The notes: generated by a model from the sequence alone, not told the origin. A stretch of DNA of 33,646 nt from Candidatus Competibacteraceae bacterium (GCA_003989075.1 RXIX01000027.1:1-33646), one strand, 5' to 3'. Shown: positions 9,504 to 19,208, counted from the stretch's first letter. Made by a program: numbers and translations.

Positions 9504-10583
9504 TTAACCGGCCAGCGCTGCCACCACCGCATCACCCATGGCCTGGGTACCGACTGCGGTCATGCCCGGCGCACTGATGTCCAGGGTACGCAAGCCCTGA
9601 TCCAGCACCTGGCCGACCGCCGCCTCGACCCGTTCGGCCAGATCGAGGCGATTGAGGCTGTAGCGCAGCAGCATCGCCACCGACAAAATGGTCGCCAGCG
9701 GATTGGCCATGCCCTTGCCGGCGATATCGGGCGCGGAACCGTGAATCGGCTCGTACAGACCCTTGCCATTCCGGTCCAGCGAGGCCGACGGCAGCATGCC
9801 AATCGAACCGGTCAGCATCGCGGCGCAATCGGACAGAATATCGCCGAACAGATTGCCGGTCACGATCACATCAAACTGCTTGGGTGCGCGCACCAGCTGC
9901 ATGGCGGCATTATCAACATACATATGCGACAGCGTCACATCCGGATAATCCGCGCCAACCCGCTCGACCACCTCGCGCCACAGTTCGGAAGATTCCAGTA
10001 CGTTGGCCTTGTCCACCGAGCAAAGCTTGCGATGACGCTTGCGCGCAGCCTCAAAGGCCACCCGGGCAATGCGCTCAATCTCCGAACTGCTGTAGCGCAT
10101 GGTGTTAAACCCTTCGCGCTCGCCATTGTCCAGCTTGCGAATGCCGCGCGGCTGGCCGAAATAGATATCACCGTTCAGCTCGCGCACGATCAGGATATCC
10201 AGCCCGGCGACGATCTCCGGCTTGAGCGCCGAGGCACTGGCCAGTTGCGGATAGAGCAGCGCCGGGCGCAGGTTGGCAAACAGTTCCAGATCAGCACGAA
10301 TCGCCAGCAGGCCGCGTTCCGGGCGCAAGGGCCGCTCGATCTGCTCCCACTTTGGCCCACCAACCGCACCCAGCAGAATGGCATCGGCAGCGCGCGCCTG
10401 GCGCTGGGTCTGTTCGGGATACGGCGCACCGAGCGCATCAACCGCACAGCCGCCGAGCAGGCCCTGTTCCAGAACGACATCCAGACCGTATTCCTGGCGC
10501 AGGCATTCCAGCACCTTTACTGCTTCGGCGACGATCTCGGGACCAATGCCGTCACCGGGTAAAATCAGAATCTTGGCAGTCAT
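9504..10583 (-). CDS. leuB: 3-isopropylmalate dehydrogenase
   Basis: Oxidises and decarboxylates 3-isopropylmalate with NAD+ in leucine biosynthesis. 359 residues, the usual length. Family marks: [12 protein letters not shown] at the N-terminus, [10 protein letters not shown], the substrate-binding arginines in [32 protein letters not shown], and the NAD-site region [19 protein letters not shown]. It lies 23 bases downstream of leuD in the same orientation, consistent with one transcript. Confidence 0.98.
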   Translation of the reverse strand: MTAKILILPGDGIGPEIVAEAVKVLECLRQEYGLDVVLEQGLLGGCAVDALGAPYPEQTQRQARAADAILLGAVGGPKWEQIERPLRPERGLLAIRADLELFANLRPALLYPQLASASALKPEIVAGLDILIVRELNGDIYFGQPRGIRKLDNGEREGFNTMRYSSSEIERIARVAFEAARKRHRKLCSVDKANVLESSELWREVVERVGADYPDVTLSHMYVDNAAMQLVRAPKQFDVIVTGNLFGDILSDCAAMLTGSIGMLPSASLDRNGKGLYEPIHGSAPDIAGKGMANPLATILSVAMLLRYSLNRLDLAERVEAAVGQVLDQGLRTLDISAPGMTAVGTQAMGDAVVAALAG

Positions 10584-10606
10584 GGTTTTTTCCTTGGGTC
10601 AGGCCA

Positions 10607-11245
10607 TCAGGCAAACAGCCAGGGCGCGGTCTGCCGGCGCTGGGTTTCATAGGCGCGAATCGCAGCGGCGTGGCGCAGGGTCAGGCCAATGTCATCCCAG
10701 CCATTCAGCAGACATTCCTTGCGAAACGGGTCGATCTCGAAGGCGAACGCGCTTCCATCCGGCGTGGTGACCGTCTGTTCCGGCAGATCGACCTGCAAGC
10801 GGTAACCGGGTGTGGCTGCGACCGCCGCAAACAGGCGATCCAGCACCGCATCCGGCAGGCGAATCGGCAGCAGACCGGACTTGAAGCTGTTGGTGAAGAA
10901 GATGTCGGCGAAGCTCGGCGCGATCACGCAGCGCATGCCGTACTCGTGCAACGCCCAGACCGCATGCTCGCGCGAGGAGCCGCAGCCGAAATTTTCCCGC
11001 GCCAGCAGAATGCTCGCGCCCTGATAGCGCGGCTGGTTGAGGACGAACTCCGGATTCAGTGGCCGGCGGGCACAGTCCATGCCCGGTTCGCCATGATCCA
11101 GATAGCGCCACTCGTCAAACAGATTCGGGCCAAAGCCGGAACGGTGAATGGATTTCAGAAACTGCTTGGGAATGATGGCGTCGGTATCGACATTGGCGCG
11201 ATCCAGCGGCGCCACCAGGCCATCGAGTCGGATAAACGGTGTCAT
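10607..11245 (-). CDS. leuD: 3-isopropylmalate dehydratase small subunit
   Basis: 212 residues, the swivel-domain subunit that pairs with LeuC to isomerise 2- to 3-isopropylmalate. The family start ([31 protein letters not shown]) is present. The key motif [15 protein letters not shown] and the later [19 protein letters not shown] are also intact. It is separated from leuC by the GST-like gene, whereas leuC and leuD are usually adjacent. It is 21 bases after the GST stop and 23 bases before leuB, so it is very likely cotranscribed. Confidence 0.98.
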   Translation of the reverse strand: MTPFIRLDGLVAPLDRANVDTDAIIPKQFLKSIHRSGFGPNLFDEWRYLDHGEPGMDCARRPLNPEFVLNQPRYQGASILLARENFGCGSSREHAVWALHEYGMRCVIAPSFADIFFTNSFKSGLLPIRLPDAVLDRLFAAVAATPGYRLQVDLPEQTVTTPDGSAFAFEIDPFRKECLLNGWDDIGLTLRHAAAIRAYETQRRQTAPWLFA

Positions 11246-11266
11246 CTTGGCAACTCCCGGCCGTGT

Positions 11267-11917
11267 TCAGCGACCGCACTCAAATTGTTCGAGCACTTCG
11301 GATTCCTGTTCGGCGGCGGCCATCCAGGCCTGTAGATGGGCATCGGCCATCCAGGTCGCGACGTAATCATCCACCACCCCCGGGCGGCTCACACCGTAGG
11401 GCACGAAGCGCAGCACGACCGGACCGAACATGGCGTCCGCAATGGAAAACGCCCCGAACAGCCAGGGACCGCCAGCGCCAAAGCGCTTGCGGCAATCGGT
11501 CCAGATGGCCTCGATACGGTCGATATCCGCCGCGATCTCCGGCGTGACCGGCACCCGGCGACCGCGCGCACGGGCATTCATGGTCATGCCGGTCCGCAAG
11601 GCGGCGAAACCCGCATGCATCTCGGCACTGACCGAACGCGCTATGGCACGGGCAGCAGCATCCGCCGGCCACAGCGCGGGTGCGCGCTCGGCGAGATATT
11701 CGCAAATCGCCAGCGAATCCCACACCCGCATATCCCCCTCGCACCACACCGGCACCTTGCCCGACGGCGAGTAATGGCGGATCTGCGCTGCACTCTCCGG
11801 GGTATACAGCGCGATGCGGATTTCATCGAATGCGATCCCGGCATGGCGCGCCGCCAGCCAGGGACGCAGTGACCAGGACGAATAGTTCTTGTTGCCAATC
11901 ACCAGTTGCGCACGCAT
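11267..11917 (-). CDS. Glutathione S-transferase family protein
   Basis: 216 residues with a thioredoxin-like N-terminal domain (QLVIGNKNYSSWSLRPWLAAR, then a cis-proline motif GKVPVW and DSLAICEYLAE) and an all-helical C-terminal domain with FGAFSIADAMFGPV. NYSSWSLRPW, with an active-site serine, is typical of a bacterial GST subgroup of unknown substrate. It sits within the leucine operon, nine bases after leuC and 21 before leuD, so it should be expressed with them. Nothing in leucine synthesis requires a GST; its role here is unknown, possibly oxidative or electrophile protection. Base composition matches its neighbours, so I see no sign of recent transfer. Confidence 0.88.
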   Translation of the reverse strand: MRAQLVIGNKNYSSWSLRPWLAARHAGIAFDEIRIALYTPESAAQIRHYSPSGKVPVWCEGDMRVWDSLAICEYLAERAPALWPADAAARAIARSVSAEMHAGFAALRTGMTMNARARGRRVPVTPEIAADIDRIEAIWTDCRKRFGAGGPWLFGAFSIADAMFGPVVLRFVPYGVSRPGVVDDYVATWMADAHLQAWMAAAEQESEVLEQFECGR

Positions 11918-11926
11918 GGCGCTCTC

Positions 11927-13330
11927 CTAGAAGCTGCGCACATCGACGAAATGCCCGGCCAGCGCCGCCGCCGCCGCCATCGCCGGACTGACCAGATGGG
12001 TACGCCCCCCCTGGCCCTGGCGGCCCTCGAAATTGCGGTTGGAGGTCGCGGCGCAGTGTTCGCCGGGCAACAGCCGGTCGGCATTCATCGCCAGGCACAT
12101 CGAACAGCCCGGCTCGCGCCATTCGAAACCGGCGGCGGTGAAGATCCGATCCAGCCCTTCGGCCTCGGCCTGCTGCTTGACCAAGCCGGAACCCGGCACC
12201 ACCAGCGCCTGCTTGAGACTCGCAGCCACGCTGCGCCCGCGGATCACCGCTGCCGCCGCGCGCAGATCTTCAATGCGCGAATTGGTGCAGGAACCGATGA
12301 ACACCCGGTCCAGCCGGATCGTGCTGATCGGCTGGTTGGGCTGCAGGCCCATGTAGCGCAACGCCCGCTCCATGCCCTCGCGCCGGACTGGATCGCTTTC
12401 CCGGGCCGGATCGGGCACGCACTCATCCACCGCCGCAACCATTTCCGGCGAGGTGCCCCAGGTCACCTGTGGCTTGATGGTCGCCGCATCCAGCGTAACG
12501 ATTCGGTCAAACACTGCATCGGCATCGCTGTGCAGATCGCGCCAGGCCGCCACCGCCTGTTCCCACACTTCGCCCTGCGGGGCGAATGGCCGGCCCCTGA
12601 CGTATTCCAGGGTCGTATCGTCAACCGCTACCATGCCGGCGCGCGCCCCGGCCTCGATGGCCATGTTACAGACCGTCATTCGCCCTTCCATGCTCAGTGC
12701 CCGGATCGCATCACCGCCAAACTCAAGCGCATAGCCGGTGCCGCCGGCGGTGCCGATCCGGCCAATGATCGCCAGCACGATATCCTTGGCCGTGACGCCC
12801 GGCCCGGCCTGACCATCGACGCGCACCAGCATCGCCTTGGATTTTTTCTGAATCAGGCATTGGGTGGCCATGACATGCTCGACCTCGCTGGTGCCGATGC
12901 CAAAGGCCAGCGCACCCAACGCGCCGTGCGTCGAAGTATGCGAATCGCCGCAAACCACGGTCATCCCCGGCAGGGTCGCGCCCTGCTCCGGCCCGACCAC
13001 ATGGACGATGCCACGGCGGACATCGCCAATCGGGAAATAGCGCAGATCAAGCGCACGGGCATTCGCATCCAGCGTCTCGACCTGCACACGCGACACCGGA
13101 TCGGCGATGGTGGTAAAGCCCGGATCGGTTGGGGTGTTGTGATCGGGCATCGCCACCATGGAATGCAGCCGCCACGGCGCGCGCCCGGCCAGCCGCAAAC
13201 CCTCGAAGGCCTGCGGCGAGGTCACCTCATGCACCAGATGGCGATCGATATACAGCAGCGCGGTGCCATCGGCATCGGTGTGCACCACATGGGCATCCCA
13301 GAGCTTATCGTACAGCGTCTTAGCGGCCAT
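11927..13330 (-). CDS. leuC: 3-isopropylmalate dehydratase large subunit
   Basis: 467 residues, an aconitase-superfamily protein. It starts with [14 protein letters not shown], the family N-terminus. The three [4Fe-4S] ligands are visible: Cys348 in [14 protein letters not shown], and Cys409 and Cys412 in [11 protein letters not shown]. The catalytic-region motifs [14 protein letters not shown] and GTSEVEHV are also present. With LeuD it isomerises isopropylmalate in leucine synthesis. I prefer ATG 13330, which gives the family start and has GAGG nine bases upstream; an upstream GTG at 13345 is possible. It is the first gene of the operon and divergent from a LysR gene. Confidence 0.98.
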   Translation of the reverse strand: MAAKTLYDKLWDAHVVHTDADGTALLYIDRHLVHEVTSPQAFEGLRLAGRAPWRLHSMVAMPDHNTPTDPGFTTIADPVSRVQVETLDANARALDLRYFPIGDVRRGIVHVVGPEQGATLPGMTVVCGDSHTSTHGALGALAFGIGTSEVEHVMATQCLIQKKSKAMLVRVDGQAGPGVTAKDIVLAIIGRIGTAGGTGYALEFGGDAIRALSMEGRMTVCNMAIEAGARAGMVAVDDTTLEYVRGRPFAPQGEVWEQAVAAWRDLHSDADAVFDRIVTLDAATIKPQVTWGTSPEMVAAVDECVPDPARESDPVRREGMERALRYMGLQPNQPISTIRLDRVFIGSCTNSRIEDLRAAAAVIRGRSVAASLKQALVVPGSGLVKQQAEAEGLDRIFTAAGFEWREPGCSMCLAMNADRLLPGEHCAATSNRNFEGRQGQGGRTHLVSPAMAAAAALAGHFVDVRSF

Positions 13331-13458
13331 TCCTGTCATCCTCACAGCCTGTCATTCAGTGGCGGCCAGCTTACGGCGCCGCTTGACATAACGCCAATTC
13401 ATCTTTTTCATGATTCCCATAAACCATTGGCATATCAAATTTCCGTCGCGCGCTCATC
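13331..13458. promoter_or_regulatory. leuC / lysR divergent control region
   Basis: 128 bases between divergent leuC and the LysR gene. The core is AT-rich against GC-rich flanks. A perfect 6-bp inverted repeat, GCCAAT at 13393-13398 and ATTGGC at 13426-13431, spans 39 bases. That spacing suits a LysR-type regulator binding between divergent promoters. Such regulators usually bind and control the adjacent operon, so regulation of leuC by its neighbour is likely but not shown. Confidence 0.4.
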
Positions 13459-14328
13459 ATGGACATCGCCAGCCTGCAAGCTTTCATCGCAGTCGCCGAT
13501 AGCGGCTCGTTTTCCCTGGCTGCTGCGCACCTGCACCTGACCCAGCCGGCGGTGAGCAAGCGCATTGCCGTGCTGGAACTGGAACTTGAGAGCCGTCTGT
13601 TTGATCGCCTGGGCCGCGCGCTGCGCCTGACCGAGGCCGGCCATGTTCTGCTGCCACGGGCGCGGCGGGTGCTGGCCGAGATCGATGACAGTCGCCGCGC
13701 GCTGCGCAACCTCGCTGGCGGCGTTGCCGGGCCACTGGTGCTGGCCACCAGCCACCATATCGGCCTGCATCGCCTGCCACCGGTGCTGCGTGGTTTCAGT
13801 GCCCGCTATCCGCAGGTGCGACTGGACATGCGCTTCATGGACTCGGAAATTGCCTGTGCGGCGGTGCTGCGCGGCGAGGTGGAACTGGCGGTGATCACCC
13901 TGCCGCCGAGCGTCGAGCCACCGCTGCAGGCTCTGCCGCTGTGGCTGGATCCGCTGGTCGCAGTCGCGGCACGTACGCACCCGCTGGCGCAAGGCCCGGA
14001 ACCTGCCGCCGCAGCGCTGGGCGAGCACCCGGCGATCCTGCCCGGCGAGGCGACTTTTACCCGCCTGATCATCGAGGAGGGACTGGCGCGGCTGGGCGTG
14101 GCGCCACCGGTCGCCTTCGCTACCAACTATCTGGAAACCATCAAGATGATGGTGGTGGTCGGGTTGGGCTGGAGTGTACTGCCGCGCACCATGCTGGATG
14201 GTGAACTGGTGGAACTGGCAATCGCCGGGCTGCGTTTGCAACGCCTGCTCGGAGTCGTGTGCCACACCGGCCGCACCCTGTCCAATGCCGCCCGGGCCAT
14301 GGTCGCGACTCTGGGCAATACATATTGA
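13459..14328 (+). CDS. LysR-family transcriptional regulator, divergent from leuC
   Basis: 289 residues, standard for the family. The N-terminal winged helix-turn-helix is clear at about 1-60: SLQAFIAVADSGSFSLAAAH, LTQPAVSKRIAVLE, LFDRLGRALRLTEAG. A dimerisation helix and then a periplasmic-binding-protein-like effector domain follow (LATSHHIGLHRLP onwards). Its position opposite leuC matches a LysR gene found beside leuC in Pseudomonas, so a role in leucine operon control is likely. The inducer cannot be read from sequence; an isopropylmalate-type leucine pathway intermediate is a guess. mobB follows 32 bases later, probably by readthrough. Confidence 0.93.
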   Translation: MDIASLQAFIAVADSGSFSLAAAHLHLTQPAVSKRIAVLELELESRLFDRLGRALRLTEAGHVLLPRARRVLAEIDDSRRALRNLAGGVAGPLVLATSHHIGLHRLPPVLRGFSARYPQVRLDMRFMDSEIACAAVLRGEVELAVITLPPSVEPPLQALPLWLDPLVAVAARTHPLAQGPEPAAAALGEHPAILPGEATFTRLIIEEGLARLGVAPPVAFATNYLETIKMMVVVGLGWSVLPRTMLDGELVELAIAGLRLQRLLGVVCHTGRTLSNAARAMVATLGNTY

Positions 14329-14360
14329 ATCGACACTTCCAGTCATCAACAGGTGCAGCA

Positions 14361-14873
14361 TTGAAAATTCTCGGTATCAGCGGCTGGAGCGGCTGCGGCA
14401 AAACCACACTGATCGTTGCCCTGCTGCCGCGCCTGCGCGCGCGCGGACTGCGCGTATCGACGATCAAGCACAGCCATCACGACATCGCCGCACACAGTCC
14501 GGGCAAGGACAGTGACCGGCATCGCCAGGCCGGCGCCGAAGAAGTGCTGTTGGTCAGTGGTCAGCGCTGGCTGCTGTGGCACGAACTGCGCGATGCCCCG
14601 GAGCCGGGTCTACCGGAACTGCTCGCGCGCCTGCAGCCGGTTGATCTGGTGCTGGTGGAAGGCTGGAAAAGCGGCGCCTATCCGAAACTGGAAATCTGGC
14701 GCCCCACCCAACCGAATCAGCAACCGCGCTTTCCGTGGGATCCGCACGTTATCGCCGTCGCGGGCGATCCGCCGCCTGATCCGGCCGCGCAAGGCCGCCC
14801 GGAGCTGCCGGCACTGTCCCTGGCTGATCCCGACCGGATCAGCGACTTTATCGCCGCTTTCGCGCGCGCCTAA
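14361..14873 (+). CDS. mobB: Molybdopterin-guanine dinucleotide biosynthesis protein B
   Basis: About 170 residues. The N-terminus KILGISGWSGCGKTTLI is a P-loop. It is followed by STIKHSHHD and later by VDLVLVEGWKSGAYPKLEIWR, both diagnostic for MobB. MobB is a GTP-binding helper of MobA in making the guanine dinucleotide form of molybdenum cofactor. The frame is open upstream, but homology begins at the TTG codon 14361, preceded by an AGGTG-like ribosome site; I take TTG as the start. It converges on moaA with a four-base overlap of stop regions. That places it at the edge of the nitrate reductase locus, whose NarG needs bis-MGD. Confidence 0.92.
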   Translation: MKILGISGWSGCGKTTLIVALLPRLRARGLRVSTIKHSHHDIAAHSPGKDSDRHRQAGAEEVLLVSGQRWLLWHELRDAPEPGLPELLARLQPVDLVLVEGWKSGAYPKLEIWRPTQPNQQPRFPWDPHVIAVAGDPPPDPAAQGRPELPALSLADPDRISDFIAAFARA

Positions 14874-15889
14874 CCACCGGTCTGATTCATATAACGCAGA
14901 ATGCGCGGCTGACCGCTGAGCTGGAAATCATGACCCTGCGGCTTTAACTGCAGGGCACTGATAATGCTCTGCCTCAAGCGCTCGGCATTACCCGGATGGG
15001 CGCGCAGTACATGACGTAAATCCACCGAATGCTCCTGCCCCAGACATAGCAGCAACCGCCCCTCTGCCGATACCCGGACCCGATTACAATCGGCACAGAA
15101 ATTATGGCTGTGCGGGGAAATAAAGCCGACGCGGGTCGTCGTACCGGGAATACGGTAATAGCGCGCTGGACCACCACTGTTTTCCGCAGTTGCCACCAGA
15201 CTAAAAGTCTGCGCCAGATCCGCGCGAATGGCATCGCTCGGATAATAAAACCGGGCGCGATCATGCTCACCCATCACACCCAGCGGCATCTCCTCGATAT
15301 AGCTGATGTCCAGATCATGCTCGACCGCGAAACGCGCCAGTGCCGTGACTTCATCATGATTGCAGTCTTTCAGAACCACCACATTCAATTTGACGCGCGC
15401 AAAGCCAGCGGCCCGCGCGGCATGAATCCCGCGTAGCACGGTTTCCAATGTGCCCACGCGGGTCATACGCCGAAAGCGCGCCGGGTCCAGACTATCCAGA
15501 CTGATATTGACCCGCGCCACACCCGCCGACTTTAAATCGCCGGCCAGCCGTTCCAGTTGTGAACCATTAGTCGTCATCACCAGTTCAGACAGACCGTGTT
15601 CCCGCAGGCGACCCAGTTCACGAAACAGCCACAGCACATTACGCCGTACCAGGGGTTCGCCACCGGTCAGGCGAATCTTGCGCACGCCCAGTTCTACAAA
15701 CACTCGCCCCAGTGTCGCCAGTTCTTCCAGCGTCAAGATCCGGGCATGGGGCATAAAGGTCATGCGCTCCGCCATGCAATATACACAGCGCAGATCACAA
15801 CGATCGGTCACCGAGAAACGCACATAAGTGACCTGGCGACCGAAACGGTCGATTAGCGGCGTCACGGGCGACGGCGTGCTCGGCATCAT
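14870..15889 (-). CDS. moaA: GTP 3',8-cyclase (molybdenum cofactor biosynthesis protein A)
   Basis: Radical SAM enzyme that converts GTP to 3',8-cyclo-7,8-dihydro-GTP, the first step of molybdenum cofactor synthesis. 339 residues. The N-terminal cluster is Cys31-x3-Cys35-x2-Cys38 in TDRCDLRCVYCMA. The C-terminal cluster ligands are Cys265, Cys268 and Cys282. The GTP-binding RLTGGEPL and the C-terminal Gly-Gly needed for activity are present. It follows narI by 51 bases on the same strand, as in the narK1K2GHJI-moaA arrangement I recall from Pseudomonas, so nitrate induction of cofactor supply together with the reductase is likely. Confidence 0.97.
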   Translation of the reverse strand: MMPSTPSPVTPLIDRFGRQVTYVRFSVTDRCDLRCVYCMAERMTFMPHARILTLEELATLGRVFVELGVRKIRLTGGEPLVRRNVLWLFRELGRLREHGLSELVMTTNGSQLERLAGDLKSAGVARVNISLDSLDPARFRRMTRVGTLETVLRGIHAARAAGFARVKLNVVVLKDCNHDEVTALARFAVEHDLDISYIEEMPLGVMGEHDRARFYYPSDAIRADLAQTFSLVATAENSGGPARYYRIPGTTTRVGFISPHSHNFCADCNRVRVSAEGRLLLCLGQEHSVDLRHVLRAHPGNAERLRQSIISALQLKPQGHDFQLSGQPRILRYMNQTGG

Positions 15890-15940
15890 GGGCAGATTAT
15901 CCCTGAATCAAGTGATCAAACGCCTGGAAAAGCGAATCGT

Positions 15941-16621
15941 TCAGCGCTGCCGCACGATCTGATAAGGACGAGCCGGGTAAGTGACAGGCGCGCTCCAGAT
16001 ATGCACCAGGCGGCTAAAGGGAAATACCAGGAAAATGCTCATACCCAGCACCATATGCAGCTTGAACAGAAAACCAATATCACCTACCGCAGCGACAGCT
16101 TCCATTGGATCAAAAGTCACTACATTACGCGCCCAACTCATCAAATTCAGCATGTTATGCCCATCCAGATGCATCAGGGAAAGCGGCACGGTCAACAGGC
16201 CCAGAATCAATTGCACATAAAGCAGCAACAGAATCACAATATCCATTCGACTGCTGGTCGCCCGTATCCGCGGCTCGGTCAGTCGCCGCCGCACCAACAT
16301 TGTCAATCCGGCAAAACACATCAGGCCAAAAATACTTCCGGCCACCACGGCCAATAGCTGCTTGGCACTAGCGGAAATCCCCAAGGCATGCAGAATTTCT
16401 GGCGGCGTCAGCATGCCAAAGAAATGCCCCAGGAACAGCAGAATGATACCGACATGGAACAGATTGCTGGCCAGCCGCATATTCTTTTTATGTAAAATCT
16501 GGCTGGAATGCGCCTTCCAAGTGAATTGATCACGCTCAAACCGCGCCAGACTACCCAGCAGAAATACCGTAGCGGCCACATAAGGATAAACACCAAACAG
16601 CAGGACATCCAGATAATTCAT
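15941..16621 (-). CDS. narI: Respiratory nitrate reductase gamma subunit (cytochrome b)
   Basis: 226 residues with five membrane helices. This subunit takes electrons from quinol at the inner membrane and passes them through two b hemes to NarH. The expected heme ligands are visible: His56 and His66 in the second helix (NLFHVGIILLFLGHFFG), and His189 and His207 near the C-terminus (FKLHMVLGM, RLVHIW). The start ATG is preceded by GAGG. It lies 80 bases after narJ. Codon and base usage are more AT-rich than in the leu genes (24 G+C in the 60 bases at 16021-16080). Confidence 0.97.
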   Translation of the reverse strand: MNYLDVLLFGVYPYVAATVFLLGSLARFERDQFTWKAHSSQILHKKNMRLASNLFHVGIILLFLGHFFGMLTPPEILHALGISASAKQLLAVVAGSIFGLMCFAGLTMLVRRRLTEPRIRATSSRMDIVILLLLYVQLILGLLTVPLSLMHLDGHNMLNLMSWARNVVTFDPMEAVAAVGDIGFLFKLHMVLGMSIFLVFPFSRLVHIWSAPVTYPARPYQIVRQR

Positions 16622-16701
16622 AATCGTAGCCTCTGATGCTGAAAAAACCGAAAAACACCCGCAATTCCACTATCCCTCGCGCTGACGACACCATGCACTC
16701 C

Positions 16702-17421
16702 CTAGCGGGAATGCGTGGGCGTAGCTGATGGTGTTGATGCGGCACACGATCGCCAATGCAGAGGCTGCACCATATCCGGTCCCAAGTGCCTGCCAGCACA
16801 GTCATCCTGACTGGCCAGAAAAGTCACCACCTCCTCTTCCCATAGCTTGTCCATATTCACCACGCTTGGATCCGGTCCTTCCTGGGCAACCTGCTGACGA
16901 ATATCGCTTATATCAGCCGGTTCACCGACCAGAGCCGATAAGGCATCAAAGACCACATGATAATCGCTGCCACGTTCCGCCAAACGCGCGCCCAATAGCG
17001 CAATGACATGCAGGGCATCACCGAGCATATCCAAGGCTTCCGCTAGCGGACGCTGTGCCAGATATTCTAAAAACAGTGGCAAATAATCCGGCAGCTCGCG
17101 AATATTCAAGGAAAAGCCATGCTGTTGATAGATATGTAGCAGATTAACCATGGCCTGACCGCGATCCCGTGATTCTCCATGAATATGCTCAAACAGATGC
17201 AGAGACAAAGCCCGACCGCGGTCAAATAAACGGACATAACGCTCCTGCAATTCCATTAAATCAGTCTGCGCCATCTTCCGCATCAAGTCCTGAACCGCCC
17301 ATCGCTGTCGTTCAGGCACTAGATTTTCCTGCTCCAGAACCTCAGCCATTTCATCCAGAGCCATTTGCATATCCGATTGCGGATAGCACAGCATTACCGA
17401 AAGGATCTTGAGTGTTTTCAT
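16702..17421 (-). CDS. narJ: Nitrate reductase molybdenum cofactor assembly chaperone
   Basis: About 239 residues, all-helical. It begins MKTLKILSVMLCYPQ and contains the family region QERYVRLFDRGRALSLHLFEHIHGESRDRGQAMV and LPDYLPLFLEYL. NarJ binds the NarG N-terminus and oversees cofactor insertion and membrane attachment of NarGH; it is not part of the final enzyme. The start is uncertain: ATG codons lie at 17421, 17424 and 17433, and GGGTGA sits just before the first two. I use 17421, which fits family starts. The gap to narH (141 bases) is larger than usual in nar operons. The C-terminal 25 residues are polar and poorly conserved-looking. Confidence 0.93.
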   Translation of the reverse strand: MKTLKILSVMLCYPQSDMQMALDEMAEVLEQENLVPERQRWAVQDLMRKMAQTDLMELQERYVRLFDRGRALSLHLFEHIHGESRDRGQAMVNLLHIYQQHGFSLNIRELPDYLPLFLEYLAQRPLAEALDMLGDALHVIALLGARLAERGSDYHVVFDALSALVGEPADISDIRQQVAQEGPDPSVVNMDKLWEEEVVTFLASQDDCAGRHLGPDMVQPLHWRSCAASTPSATPTHSR

Positions 17422-17562
17422 CATTTCACCCATGTGAATCTTGCGTGGAATGAGGCGACATCGATCGTGCATTATTACTGACCATGCATATAGCCTCGAT
17501 TCACCTCATTTAAATCCACTGACTCTTGCAGTTCGCAAAAGCGCGGCTGCCCAATCCCATTT

Positions 17563-19116
17563 TCAGGATTTATTTGGCGGTTCAACCCGAATAGGATCGG
17601 CATGGCGGATGGTAATTTTCCTGCTGCCAAACAGGGTTGTCTTATCGGCACCTGGCGAACAGCCGTTACCAAAGCTGAAACCACAGCCACCACGCTCACT
17701 GAAAGCATCATAGGTAGCGCTGGCATATTCACGGTGTGAGGTCGGAATAACAAAACGATCCTCATAATTAGCAATCGCCAGATAGCGATACATCGATTCC
17801 ACCTGATCGATACGCAAATTCACCGACTTCAGCAGCTCCTCATGAATTTCGCCATCGACAGTCTTGCTACGCATATAGGCACGCATCGCCAACATCCGCT
17901 CCAAGGCCAACCGGACCGGTTTTTCATCGCCTGCAGTTAACAGATTGGCCAGATAACGCAGCGGAATTCTCAATGAGCCGACATCGGGAATAATGCCATT
18001 CATGCCAATCTGACCCGCTTCAGCGCGGGCCTGGATCGGCGACAGGGCCGGCACATACCATACCATCGGCAGAGTTCGATATTCAGGATGCAGCGGGAAT
18101 GCAATCTTCCAGTCAATCGCCATCTTGTAAACTGGAGAATCCTGGGCTGCCTGCAGCCATGCCTCTGGAATACCGGCTTCACGCGCTTCCGCTTGCACAG
18201 TTGGACTGAATGGATCGAGGAATAAATCAAGCTGCGCCTGATATAAACTCTGCTCATCGGCGACACTGGCAGCCCGTTCAATCCGGTCAGCGTCATACAG
18301 TAGAACGCCAAGATAGCGGATACGACCGACACATGTTTCCGAACAAACCGTCGGCTGTCCCGACTCAATGCGCGGATAACAGAAGATACATTTTTCCGAC
18401 TTTCCAGTATTCCAGTTATAATAAATCTTTTTATAGGGACAGCCGGAAACGCACATCCGCCAACCCCGGCACTTATCCTGATCAATCAGCACAATCCCAT
18501 CTTCCTCGCGCTTATAAATCGCACCTGATGGACAGGATGCAACACAGGCTGGATTCAGGCAATGCTCGCATAGGCGAGGCAGATACATCATAAAGGTATT
18601 TTCAAATTCGCCGTAAATCTCTTTCTGTACACTCTCGAAATTATAATCCCGGGAGCGTTTGGCGAATTCCGTTCCGAGAATTTCTTCCCAATTTGGCCCA
18701 CCATTAATTTTCTGCATCCGCTCGCCACTAATCGCGGAACGCGGTCGGGCAACAGGCATTGCCTTGGATTCCGGTGCATTTTGCAAATGCGCATAATCGT
18801 AATCCCAGGGTTCGTAATAATCATCAATTGCCGGCATATCAGGATTGGCAAAAATATTGGATAAAATCCGCCACTTACCACCCTGCTTAAGCTCGATTTT
18901 TCCATCCTTGCCGCGTTTCCAGCCACCATTCCAACGCTTCTGGTTTTCCCACTCACGCGGATAACCCACGCCCGGCTTGGTTTCGACATTATTAAACCAG
19001 GCGTATTCCATGCCATCACGGGAAGTCCAGACATTCTTGCAGGTCACCGAACAGGTATGACAACCAATGCATTTGTCCAGATTCAACACCATAGCAATCT
19101 GCGCGCGTACTTTCAT
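17563..19116 (-). CDS. narH: Respiratory nitrate reductase beta subunit (iron-sulfur)
   Basis: 517 residues. It carries electrons from NarI hemes to NarG through four Fe-S clusters on the cytoplasmic face. The first cysteine group is Cys16, Cys19, Cys22 and Cys26 in LDKCIGCHTCSVTCKNVW. Further groups appear in LCEHCLNPACVASCPSGA, CRGWRMCVSGCPYK (with the tryptophan that marks the 3Fe-4S site) and KCIFCYPR. The C-terminus SFGNGCSPGADKTTLF matches NarH ends. The ATG has AAGGA upstream. It follows narG by 92 bases in the operon. Confidence 0.98.
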   Translation of the reverse strand: MKVRAQIAMVLNLDKCIGCHTCSVTCKNVWTSRDGMEYAWFNNVETKPGVGYPREWENQKRWNGGWKRGKDGKIELKQGGKWRILSNIFANPDMPAIDDYYEPWDYDYAHLQNAPESKAMPVARPRSAISGERMQKINGGPNWEEILGTEFAKRSRDYNFESVQKEIYGEFENTFMMYLPRLCEHCLNPACVASCPSGAIYKREEDGIVLIDQDKCRGWRMCVSGCPYKKIYYNWNTGKSEKCIFCYPRIESGQPTVCSETCVGRIRYLGVLLYDADRIERAASVADEQSLYQAQLDLFLDPFSPTVQAEAREAGIPEAWLQAAQDSPVYKMAIDWKIAFPLHPEYRTLPMVWYVPALSPIQARAEAGQIGMNGIIPDVGSLRIPLRYLANLLTAGDEKPVRLALERMLAMRAYMRSKTVDGEIHEELLKSVNLRIDQVESMYRYLAIANYEDRFVIPTSHREYASATYDAFSERGGCGFSFGNGCSPGADKTTLFGSRKITIRHADPIRVEPPNKS

Positions 19117-19208
19117 CTCATGATTCCTTCTGGTTCACCACCCAGGATATGAAAGGCGCCAAAGAAATTCCTTGTGCCTTTCGTGCCTTTTGCGGTTAAC
19201 AATTTCTC

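Noticed and set aside
8541-10562. 673-codon plus-strand open frame over asd and leuB
   Set aside because: It lies antisense to two clear biosynthetic genes, has no family features, and arises from their GC-biased codon pattern.
11906-13540. 544-codon plus-strand frame over leuC
   Set aside because: Antisense shadow of leuC; His/Arg-rich, low-complexity composition with no domain.
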